A stretch of DNA of 13,809 bases, from contig CAZRZN010000101.1 of NCBI GenBank assembly GCA_964604565.1, positions 1 through 13,809 of the forward strand, in the 5' to 3' direction. Below, one piece after another: positions 7,056 through 13,204 of the stretch (positions are counted from its first letter, which is position 1; each line of letters begins with the position of its first letter). The notes under the pieces were generated by a model. It searched no databases. It was not told where the DNA came from and saw only the letters and a program-made list of their open reading frames with translations. A program made the translations under genes and the position numbers. The stretch is from CAZRZN01 sp964604565. Its GTDB lineage: Bacteria; Pseudomonadota; Alphaproteobacteria; Rhodobacterales; Rhodobacteraceae.

Positions 7056-7964
7056 GTGGGCAAGGTTGTCATCCTTGGCGTCTTTGTCGCCGATACCGCT
7101 TATCGTGCCGCGCGCATGCCGGTGATGGGCGAGACCATCATGGGCACGTCCTTTGCCCTTGGCCCCGGTGGCAAAGGGTCAAATCAGGCCGTCGCCTGCG
7201 CGCGCCTTGGCGCCGACACCCATATGATTGCCATGCTGGGACAGGACGATTTTGCCAAACTGGCGCTGGACACTTGGGCGGAGGCGGGTGTCACTCCGCA
7301 TGTGCGGCAATTGGCCGACAGCTACACCGGGGCCGCGCATATCTTCATCGAGGATGGCACCGGCAACAATGCGATCATCGTGGCCGCCGGGGCTGCCGCG
7401 TTGATGACCGTCGCGGATGTGGAGGCGCAGGCGGGGCTGATTGGCGGTGCCGATGTCTTTGTCACGCAGCTTGAACAACCGATGGCGGCAGCGGTGCGTG
7501 GGTTGGAAATCGCGCGGGAGGCCGGTGTGGCGACGATCCTGAATCCAGCGCCTGCCGCGGCCCTGCCGGAGGGGATGCTGGCCCTTTGCGACTATGTGAC
7601 CCCCAATGAAACCGAATGCGAGGCGCTGACGGGGATCACCGTGACCAATGAGGCCGACGCCGAACAGGCCTGCAAGGTCTTGCAGGGACTTGGTGTCGGG
7701 ACGCCGATCATCACGATGGGGGAGCGCGGCGCCTATCTGTCGGGCCACGGGCTGGTTCCGGCGATCAACGCGGGCGCAGTCAAGGAAACGACTGGCGCGG
7801 GTGACGCCTTCAACGGGGCGTTTGCAGCGGCCCTTTCGGAAGGGAAGACGCCTCTGGTCGCTGTGCAATATGGTTGCGCGACTGCGGGAATTTCGGTGAC
7901 CCGTATCGGGACTGCACCTGCCATGCCGCGCCGCGCGGAGGTGGAGTCCCTGCTCCAGTCCTGA
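7056..7964 (+). CDS. PfkB-family sugar kinase, ribokinase-like
   Basis: Cytoplasmic ATP-dependent sugar kinase, about 302 residues. It shows the first PfkB signature GPGGKGSNQA (36-45), the NPAP segment (163-166), the NxxE magnesium motif (N184-E187), and the second signature TTGAGDAFNGAF with catalytic Asp250. The residue before TTGAGD is Glu rather than the usual Asp. Near the N terminus, ribokinase has a GSxNxD sugar-binding motif; here it is G-V-F-V-A-D, losing the Asn that contacts ribose, so ribose is not a safe substrate. GTG at 7056 is preferred because GGAGAG (7045-7050) is 5-7 nt upstream. A GTG at 7050 would make a GTGA overlap with the mutarotase stop but sits almost on the ribosome-binding site. 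Last gene of the rightward unit. Confidence 0.92.
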   Translation: MGKVVILGVFVADTAYRAARMPVMGETIMGTSFALGPGGKGSNQAVACARLGADTHMIAMLGQDDFAKLALDTWAEAGVTPHVRQLADSYTGAAHIFIEDGTGNNAIIVAAGAAALMTVADVEAQAGLIGGADVFVTQLEQPMAAAVRGLEIAREAGVATILNPAPAAALPEGMLALCDYVTPNETECEALTGITVTNEADAEQACKVLQGLGVGTPIITMGERGAYLSGHGLVPAINAGAVKETTGAGDAFNGAFAAALSEGKTPLVAVQYGCATAGISVTRIGTAPAMPRRAEVESLLQS

Positions 7965-7989
7965 CGCCCCTTACAGCGTTGATGGATCT

Positions 7990-8009
7990 GGAGGGGGGCC
8001 GCCCCTTTC
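7990..8009 (+). terminator. Weak terminator-like hairpin after the sugar kinase
   Basis: AGGGG (7992-7996) and CCCCT (8002-8006) flank a 5-nt loop, with G-U pairs possible outside and TTTC following. It lies 26 nt after the kinase stop in the convergent gap with the SseB gene. The U-run is short, so efficiency is doubtful. Confidence 0.35.
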
Positions 8010-8120
8010 ACAGCAGTCCGTTTCTTTCAAAATACCCCCGGCGCGCTCTTTGATCCAGCTGTCAGCGTTTTCTTGATCCTCGCCATGATCGTCCCCGGAC
8101 ATTCCGTGCCCGGGATCGGA

Positions 8121-8915
8121 TCACCGCAGGATTGGGGGCTTGTCCGGGTCCGATCCGGGGGCGGGGCGGTCAGCAGCCTTGGGCGAGTCAGTTTGGGGCA
8201 GGTCAAAGCGCAGCGCCACCCGGGACAGTTCGGCCGTAAGGGGATCGCTGTCTGATACAAAGGTCACGTCCAGCGAACCTGCCTCAAGACCGGAAAAGAC
8301 CAGCGCCTCATGAATGGCATTTGCCAGTGCCGTTTCGGCGCCAGAGACAGCGCCCGTCACACCCAGCAGATGACCGCGCGTGCCATCATCATAGATCACC
8401 TCGGCCAGATAGGCGCGGCGCGCCAGTCCCGCGGCACTGGCGAGGCGGGCGTCGAGTGCCGTAACCAATGCCTCCGGCACGCGTGGCGCCAAGAGCTGCT
8501 CTGGCCGTGCCTCTGCCTGCTCGGGGCCTGTTCCGAGCGTCGTGGTCAACCACGCCAGTGCCTCGGGCGGCAGCAGGATCTGCGAGGGGGCCACCTCCAG
8601 ATTCAAGGCAAGCCCGATCCCCTGTCCCGAAAGCATCCCTGCCAGCGCCCGTCCCGAAAGGGCCGCATATGGCACCATGCGCCCGGCAAAGGTGGACAAC
8701 CTTTCCTCCCGGTCGAACCCGAGAACGAAACGCGCCTCGCCCAGATCGAAGATCTCCGGCGAAACGGACTCTCCCACGGGTTCTTCGGTCAGCATCAGGA
8801 AAAGTTCGGAATGGGCCAGCCGGTCGTAGAACCGCAGGCGCGCGGCATCATCGTCCGGTGCGGCCTCCATCTGCGCGTGGGCTTGGTCAAGAGGGGTCAG
8901 ATCGGAGTCACTCAT
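8121..8915 (-). CDS. SseB-family protein
   Basis: 264-residue soluble protein with an SseB-like N-terminal region, recognised from FLMLTEEPVGE, FVLGFDREERLSTFAG, PYAALSGRALAGML and GIGLALNLEVAPSQILLPPEALAWL. E. coli SseB was named for enhanced serine sensitivity, but the biochemical role of the family is not well defined. The C-terminal half (DGTRGHLLGVTGA onward) resembles the second domain of the family. The tail is proline- and aspartate-rich and probably disordered. The ATG at 8915 overlaps the glycosylase stop in an ATGA arrangement, which fixes the start. The frame is open another 88 codons upstream but lies inside the glycosylase gene. It depends on translational coupling with its neighbour and ends 156 bp from the convergent sugar kinase gene. 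Confidence 0.85.
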   Translation of the reverse strand: MSDSDLTPLDQAHAQMEAAPDDDAARLRFYDRLAHSELFLMLTEEPVGESVSPEIFDLGEARFVLGFDREERLSTFAGRMVPYAALSGRALAGMLSGQGIGLALNLEVAPSQILLPPEALAWLTTTLGTGPEQAEARPEQLLAPRVPEALVTALDARLASAAGLARRAYLAEVIYDDGTRGHLLGVTGAVSGAETALANAIHEALVFSGLEAGSLDVTFVSDSDPLTAELSRVALRFDLPQTDSPKAADRPAPGSDPDKPPILR

Positions 8916-9493
8916 GCCAATACCTCGGCGACACGGGTTCGCAGAACGGGCAGAAGCTCGGCCTCGAACCATGGGTTGCGTTTGAGCCATGCGGTATTGC
9001 GCCATGAGGGATGCGGCAAGGGCATCATGGCGGGCGAAAAGTCGCGCCAGCGCAGGACTGTGTCGGTCATGCCGGACTTCACGCCAAGATGCCATTTCTG
9101 CGCGTGACCCCCGACCAGCAGCGTAAGTTGCAGATCCGGAAGAGCGGCAAGAACCTGCGCCCGCCAAGTCTGCGCGCAAACCGTCGGCGGGGGCAGGTCG
9201 GACCCCTTGCGGTAGCCGGGAAAGCAGAACGCCATCGGCACGATGGCGACCCTGCTCTGGTCATAGAACGTCGCCTCATCGATCCCGAGCCAGTCACGCA
9301 GACGATCGCCTGACGGGTCGGTGAAGGGCATCCCGGAGTGATGCACTTTCATCCCGGGGGCTTGTCCGGCGATCAGCAGACGCGCTGTCGATGCCGCCCT
9401 CAGCACCGGACGCGGCCGGTGGGTGGTCTCGGTCCGTGCGAAACGGTCGGCGCAGAGACGACAGGCGCGGATATCATTCAGAAGCTCATCCAT
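8912..9493 (-). CDS. Uracil-DNA glycosylase family protein (family-4-like, probable Fe-S)
   Basis: 193-residue DNA repair enzyme candidate that would remove uracil from DNA. Motif A is GQAPGMKVHHSG (43-54) with FTDPSGDRLRDWLG after it. Motif B is PHPSWRN (160-166) with His161. Four cysteines, C11, C14, C90 and C106, match the CxxC...C-x15-C spacing of family-4 glycosylases that hold a 4Fe-4S cluster, so a cluster is likely. Motif A differs from the usual GEAPG by Gln at the second position. An in-frame TGA lies two codons before the ATG at 9493, so that ATG is the earliest possible start. It has no ribosome-binding site of its own at normal spacing; the nearby GGAGG is 16 nt away and serves a 4-codon ORF instead. 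The stop overlaps the SseB start by 4 nt. Confidence 0.88.
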   Translation of the reverse strand: MDELLNDIRACRLCADRFARTETTHRPRPVLRAASTARLLIAGQAPGMKVHHSGMPFTDPSGDRLRDWLGIDEATFYDQSRVAIVPMAFCFPGYRKGSDLPPPTVCAQTWRAQVLAALPDLQLTLLVGGHAQKWHLGVKSGMTDTVLRWRDFSPAMMPLPHPSWRNTAWLKRNPWFEAELLPVLRTRVAEVLA

Positions 9494-9500
9494 GGCTCAT
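9486..9500 (-). other. Four-codon mini-ORF overlapping the glycosylase start
   Basis: On the leftward strand GGAGG (9514-9510) stands 9 nt before an ATG at 9500, which opens a four-codon frame (Met-Ser-His-Gly) ending in TGA at 9488-9486. The glycosylase ATG at 9493 lies inside it in another frame. Ribosomes loaded at the good site could terminate and reinitiate at the glycosylase ATG. Seen directly; function inferred. Confidence 0.35.
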
Positions 9501-9516
9501 AACTTAGTGCCTCCGC

Positions 9517-9545
9517 CGGGCAATGCGTAGGGGCGCGATTGCCCG
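9517..9545 (-). promoter_or_regulatory. Inverted repeat in the glycosylase leader
   Basis: CGGGCAAT (9517-9524) and ATTGCCCG (9538-9545) are perfect 8-bp arms around a 13-nt loop, ending 2 nt before the GGAGG at 9514-9510 on the leftward strand. In RNA it would form a hairpin just upstream of the ribosome-binding site. As DNA it could be an operator. The rest of the gap up to 9725 shows only a weaker 6-bp repeat (9654-9659 with 9677-9682). Confidence 0.4.
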
Positions 9546-9725
9546 CGCCTGTGCCCTGCCAACCGGGTCCGCGCCGCAATCGTGCCTGGACGTTCGGACG
9601 GCGACCGCGTGGTCCTGATCGGCGGTTGGATTATCCGGAAGTGTATTCGCCTGGGTTGATGGGACCCGGGCTGCGTTCAACCGCGTGCTGCTTTCCCCTG
9701 AAGGCCTGAATTCCAGAGAGCTGAT

Positions 9726-9767
9726 TTGACTCTTGCGTATCGATTTCATTTCGATAATATTAGAAAT
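9726..9767 (+). promoter_or_regulatory. arsR promoter/operator region, AT-rich
   Basis: TTGACT (9726-9731) resembles a -35 box and GATAAT (9753-9758) a -10 box, though the 21-nt spacing is long. ATTTC (9748-9752) and GAAAT (9763-9767) form an inverted repeat with a 10-nt centre that covers the -10 and ends one base before the repressor ATG. The segment is strikingly AT-rich against its surroundings. An ArsR dimer bound here would block its own promoter. Starting near 9765, the mRNA would be almost leaderless, in keeping with the lack of a Shine-Dalgarno sequence. Confidence 0.45.
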
Positions 9768-10118
9768 ATGAAAATATCAAATCCAGATTCACCCGACCTT
9801 GATGTTGCGACGGCTGCCTCGAAATTCGCGGCCCTCGGGTCCGAACAGCGCCTTCAGGTGCTGCACGCGCTGGTGCGGGCGGGGCCCGAGGGGTTGAGTA
9901 TCGGCGCGCTGGGCGCGCGCACCGGAATCACCGGGTCGACGCTCACCCACCACCTCAGGATCCTGTCCGCTGCCGATCTGGTAACACAGACGCGTCAGGG
10001 CCGAAGCATCATCTGCGCCGCCGCCGATTACCGGCAGGTCGAGGCGCTTTCCGATTATCTTCTGCGCCAGTGCTGCGCGGATGCCGCCGTCTGTCAAAAG
10101 GATCCGGACCATGGCTGA
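9768..10118 (+). CDS. arsR: ArsR-family metalloid-responsive repressor
   Basis: 116-residue winged-helix repressor. The recognition-helix region reads TGITGSTLTHHLRILSAADLV (53-72, ArsR family pattern) and the wing TRQGRSIICAA (75-85). Cysteines are C83, C102, C103 and C109. The C-terminal CC-x5-C is the arrangement of the As(III)-sensing Acidithiobacillus ArsR (C95, C96, C102). C83 plus a Cys pair near 101-102 resembles the methylarsenite-selective ArsR of Shewanella that controls arsP. The canonical E. coli ELCVCDL site is absent. The ATG at 9768 is preferred over an in-frame TTG at 9726 because that stretch is promoter and operator and the length fits the family. It overlaps the permease gene by 8 nt (ATGGCTGA). 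When inducer binds, the repressor should release its own operon. The exact metalloid is inferred. Confidence 0.85.
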   Translation: MKISNPDSPDLDVATAASKFAALGSEQRLQVLHALVRAGPEGLSIGALGARTGITGSTLTHHLRILSAADLVTQTRQGRSIICAAADYRQVEALSDYLLRQCCADAAVCQKDPDHG

Positions 10119-11136
10119 AACCTCGACCCCTCGCATGCGCCGCCTGCCGTCGATCTCCAAGGTCTGGCTGGTCAGCGCGGGTTTGCTGGCGCTTGTCGCG
10201 GTCATCGACCCGCCACAGCTCCACGACACCGTGACCTTTGCCGCAGGCGCGCTCGCCGGGACGGCGCCCTTCATCCTGTTTGCCGTTCTTGCGGTGGCCT
10301 ACATGAAAGCCACGGGCGCCGAGACCTTGCTGGCCCGGGCCTTTGAGGGGCGGGAGACGCGGATGATCCTTCTGGCGGCCGTGCTGGGAGGAGTGTCGCC
10401 GTTCTGCTCATGCGAAGTGATCCCGTTCATTGCGGCGCTGCTGGCGCTTGGCGCGCCGCTGTCTGCGGTCATGGCTTTCTGGCTGGCGTCGCCGCTGATG
10501 GATCCGGCGATGTTCCTGATCACCGCTGGCACGCTGGGCTGGGAGTTCGCCATTGCCAAGACCGTTGCGGCGGTTGGGCTGGGTCTGCTGGGCGGTTTCG
10601 GGACCCGCGCATTTGCCGGCAGCGTCGTGTTTCGTGATCCGTTGCGGGAAAAGCCGCAGATCGGTGGCTGCTGCGGTGCCAAGAAACCGTTCCAGGGCAA
10701 GCCTGTGTGGCGATTCTGGCAACAGCCGGAGAGGGTGGCGCGTTTTCGCGACAGCGGGTTTGAGAACGGGGCCTTTCTGCTGAGATGGCTGACCCTGGCC
10801 TATGTGATCGAGGCGCTGATGATCCATTATATTCCGGCAGACATGATCGCGGGCGCGTTGGGCGGCAGCGGCCTGATGCCGATCCTGATGGGGGCCCTTG
10901 TCGGTGCGCCCGCCTATCTGAACGGGTATGCCGCCGTGCCGCTGGTCGATGCTCTTCTGGCGCAGGGGATGGCGCCGGGGGCGGCGATGAGTTTTGTCCT
11001 TGCCGGTGGCGTCAGCAGTATCCCCGCCGCCATCGCGGTCTGGGCACTTGTGAAGCCGCGGATCTTCGGGGCCTATTTGGGGTGGGCGCTGATCGGGTCC
11101 ATGATCGCGGGGCTTGCATGGGGCGCGATCGCCTGA
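10111..11136 (+). CDS. arsP: PF03773 permease, ArsP-like (organoarsenical/metalloid efflux)
   Basis: 341-residue inner-membrane permease with about eight to nine hydrophobic segments. The conserved PFCSCEVIPFIAALLALGAP motif lies around 101-120 and a second PAYLNGYAAVPLVDALLAQG half-repeat around 267-286. This two-repeat layout is typical of PF03773 (ArsP/DUF318). A cytoplasmic loop carries GGCCGAKKP, a possible metal-handling Cys pair. ArsP members export trivalent organoarsenicals, while the related SO_0444 group has been linked to copper/zinc. Co-transcription with an ArsR of the CC-x5-C type favours arsenic. The ATG at 10111 was chosen over 10081 because AAGGA lies 8 nt upstream and it overlaps the repressor stop. 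The gene symbol is tentative. Confidence 0.72.
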   Translation: MAETSTPRMRRLPSISKVWLVSAGLLALVAVIDPPQLHDTVTFAAGALAGTAPFILFAVLAVAYMKATGAETLLARAFEGRETRMILLAAVLGGVSPFCSCEVIPFIAALLALGAPLSAVMAFWLASPLMDPAMFLITAGTLGWEFAIAKTVAAVGLGLLGGFGTRAFAGSVVFRDPLREKPQIGGCCGAKKPFQGKPVWRFWQQPERVARFRDSGFENGAFLLRWLTLAYVIEALMIHYIPADMIAGALGGSGLMPILMGALVGAPAYLNGYAAVPLVDALLAQGMAPGAAMSFVLAGGVSSIPAAIAVWALVKPRIFGAYLGWALIGSMIAGLAWGAIA

Positions 11137-11298
11137 ATGGGGCATGTTCCGGCCGGTGCGATGTCAGGCCTGCGGATACTCTGTGCGCCCCTCATGTATC
11201 GGCTGTGGGTAGAGTAGACCCGAATGCCGTGCGCCGCACGACCGCCGACGCGGATCGCATTCCGTCCGATTGTGCGCAACATGTTTGAGCAGGGTGGT

Positions 11299-12303
11299 CT
11301 AGTCGCGCCGCAGGTCTTGGCTAACTGTCGGAAGCGTGTCGCCCGGCGCTGGCGTTGCCATCCAGATCGCCCGCCCGATTGCCCGCGCAAGGCAGAGACT
11401 TGCCGCGTGACCGATCATCGTCAACTGGGCTGTCGCATCGTCAAGCGGGCGTGCCCCAAGAGCGGCGGCGAATACCAGATCCCCGTCCATCGGGCTGTGT
11501 GCCGGCAGAATCGCCCGGGCGATCCCGTCATGCGCGGCAACGGCCATCCGGTAGCATTGCGCCTTGGTCAACGCGGCATCGGTGGCCACCACCGCGATGG
11601 TTGTGTTGCCCTGTTCCATCATGGCGGCTGCCTTGCGGCTCGGTGGCAGGAGAAAGCCCGGCTGTGGATCCGGCCCCAGATCGCCGAATTCGCCGTCCAT
11701 CTCGAAGGGTGCGGCCCAGAAATGCCGCTCGGACGGTGTCATGACACTGCCCATCGGGTTGGCCACGACCAGTGCCCCGACCGTTATCCCGTCTTCCAGA
11801 ACCAGGCTGGCAGAGCCCAATCCGCCCTTGTGCCGGGCTGTCTGCGCACCGGTCCCGGCCCCGGCGCTGCCGAGGGCAAACCGGTCCGAGACATCCGCAA
11901 GCGCCTGACGCCCGAGCGCGGGGTAGGGGTTTGTCGTCCAGTCCTTTTGACCGCCGTTCAGCAGGTCGAAGACAATGGCGGAGGGCACGATGGGCACACG
12001 GGCGGAAAAGACGGGGAAGCCGCGTCCCATCTCATGCAGGGCATCCATGACGCCCTGCGCCGCGGCCAGACCGAAGGCGCTGCCCCCGGACAGCACCAGC
12101 GCGTGAACCTGTTCGACCGACTTGTCGGGGGCGAGCAGATCCGTCTCACGCGTGCCGGGGGCACCGCCCTGCACGGCCACGGAGGCGGTGAAGGGAGAAT
12201 CGGAGGTAACAACCGTCGTTCCGGTCTTGATGCGATCGTCCTGCGCATTGCCGACCCGGAAGCCGGCGATGTCGGTGATGAGGTTCTTCCGTCCGGGTTT
12301 CAT
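11299..12303 (-). CDS. P1-family (DmpA/NylC-like) self-processing aminopeptidase/hydrolase
   Basis: 334-residue N-terminal-nucleophile hydrolase of peptidase family P1, which includes DmpA, beta-peptidyl aminopeptidases and the nylon-oligomer hydrolase NylC. The family core is visible: NLITDIAGFRVGNA at the N terminus, VLSGGSAFGLAAAQGVMD (70-87), GGLGSAS (160-166), and GNTTIAVVATDAALT (232-246). The likely autocleavage bond is Asn233-Thr234, leaving Thr234 as nucleophile. Asn-Thr matches NylC, whereas DmpA cleaves Gly-Ser. Two chains of about 233 and 101 residues would result. No signal peptide is seen. The ATG at 12303 has AAGGGA 6 nt upstream; a further in-frame ATG at 12405 would run through the intergenic repeat and is rejected. 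It lies downstream of two SDR genes; its substrate is unknown. Confidence 0.9.
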   Translation of the reverse strand: MKPGRKNLITDIAGFRVGNAQDDRIKTGTTVVTSDSPFTASVAVQGGAPGTRETDLLAPDKSVEQVHALVLSGGSAFGLAAAQGVMDALHEMGRGFPVFSARVPIVPSAIVFDLLNGGQKDWTTNPYPALGRQALADVSDRFALGSAGAGTGAQTARHKGGLGSASLVLEDGITVGALVVANPMGSVMTPSERHFWAAPFEMDGEFGDLGPDPQPGFLLPPSRKAAAMMEQGNTTIAVVATDAALTKAQCYRMAVAAHDGIARAILPAHSPMDGDLVFAAALGARPLDDATAQLTMIGHAASLCLARAIGRAIWMATPAPGDTLPTVSQDLRRD

Positions 12304-12370
12304 GGCGTGTCCCTTGGCTGAGGTCAGGGGCGATCCGCTGCGATGCAGGATGCCTTTGGGGTTCCGGAGA

Positions 12371-12430
12371 AGGGGCTTTGCCCCTCTGCGCTGACGCGCA
12401 TTCACCCCAGGATATTTCGGGCCCGAAGAA
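12371..12430 (+). repeat. Rhodobacterales-type intergenic hairpin/palindrome element
   Basis: Three symmetric parts lie in a row. AGGGGC-TTT-GCCCCT (12371-12385) is a 6-bp hairpin, TGCGC-TGAC-GCGCA (12387-12400) a 5-bp hairpin, and TTCGGGCCCGAA (12416-12427) a perfect 12-bp palindrome. They are joined by CACCCCAGGATATTT. Similar short elements recur between genes in Rhodobacteraceae; this is from memory and not checked. The element may act as a transcription or mRNA-end signal for the SDR genes, whose stop is 20 bp away. A more degenerate relative may lie on the other strand at 8020-8051 (GGGGGTATTTTGAAAGAAA). Confidence 0.5.
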
Positions 12431-12450
12431 GCCGCGGGAGGCGGCAGGCG

Positions 12451-13191
12451 TCAGATGCAGCGCCCGCCATCGACCTCCAGACAGGCGCCGGTGATCATGT
12501 CGGCCTCATCCGAGCACAGGAAGAGCGCGGCATTGGCCAGATCGCGTGGTGTGGAAAAGCGGCCAAGCGGGATGGTCGCAAGGAATTTCGCCCGCATTTC
12601 GGGCGTGTCCTCCCCCATGAAACTCGCAAGGAGCGGTGTTTCACCTGCCACCGGGTTGAGCGCGTTCACACGGATGCCGAAGGGGGCGAGTTCGACCGCC
12701 ATGGCCTTGGTCGCGGTGTTCATCCAGCCCTTGGAGGCATTGTACCAGTTCAGGCCGGGGCGGGGCGAGATGCCGGCGGTCGAGGCGATGTTGAGGATCG
12801 CGCCTGCGCCATTCGCCTTGAGCCCGGGCACGAGGCTGCGGGCGGTAAGGTAGACGGATTTGCAGTTGACTGCAAAGACACGGTCGAAATCCTCCATGCT
12901 CACATCTTCCATGGGGGCGGGCAGATGGGTGATGCCCGCATTGTTCACGAGGATGTCGATCCCGCCCATCCGGTCCTCTGCGGTGCGAATCAGGTCCGTC
13001 ACGCTGTCCGGGTCGGAAACATCGGTCTGGACCGCCTCGGCACCGGTCTGTCCGGCGATCTTTTGGGTGTTTTCTAGATCGATGTCGGCGATGATCACCT
13101 CTGCACCTTCGGCGCGGAAACGGGTGGCGATACCCGCGCCGAACCCCGATCCGCCGCCGGTGACGATGGCGCGTTTGCCTTTCAGTCTCAT
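12451..13191 (-). CDS. SDR-family NAD(P)-dependent oxidoreductase
   Basis: 246-residue classical short-chain dehydrogenase. The Rossmann glycine motif TGGGSGFG is at 11-18, NNAG at 83-86, and the catalytic set is Asn109, Ser137, Tyr150 and Lys154 (YNASK). Asp36 at the end of the second strand suggests NAD rather than NADP. The C terminus ends DGGRCI. Classical SDRs oxidise or reduce alcohols and ketones of many small molecules, so the substrate is not deduced. The ATG at 13191 has a weak GGGACAGG ribosome-binding site and lies 13 bp after the stop of a second SDR, with which it is surely co-transcribed. It could belong to a sugar-acid or other small-molecule pathway. Confidence 0.92.
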   Translation of the reverse strand: MRLKGKRAIVTGGGSGFGAGIATRFRAEGAEVIIADIDLENTQKIAGQTGAEAVQTDVSDPDSVTDLIRTAEDRMGGIDILVNNAGITHLPAPMEDVSMEDFDRVFAVNCKSVYLTARSLVPGLKANGAGAILNIASTAGISPRPGLNWYNASKGWMNTATKAMAVELAPFGIRVNALNPVAGETPLLASFMGEDTPEMRAKFLATIPLGRFSTPRDLANAALFLCSDEADMITGACLEVDGGRCI

Positions 13192-13204
13192 GAGCCTGTC
13201 CCGG

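Noticed and set aside
8916..9179. 88-codon N-terminal extension of the SseB-family gene
   Set aside because: It lies wholly inside the glycosylase gene in another frame; the ATGA overlap at 8912-8915 and SseB homology fix the start at 8915.
9504..9749. 81-codon leftward frame filling the udg-arsR gap
   Set aside because: No family resemblance, low-complexity composition, and it would start inside the AT-rich arsR operator and cover the glycosylase leader hairpin.
11137..11298. Convergent gap between arsP and the P1 hydrolase, examined for a terminator or small RNA
   Set aside because: Only a short GTGCG/CGCAC repeat was found, with a one-base loop; nothing supportable.
12304..12405. 34-codon N-terminal extension of the P1 hydrolase
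   Set aside because: It would translate the intergenic repeat; ATG 12303 has a good ribosome-binding site and matches the family N terminus.
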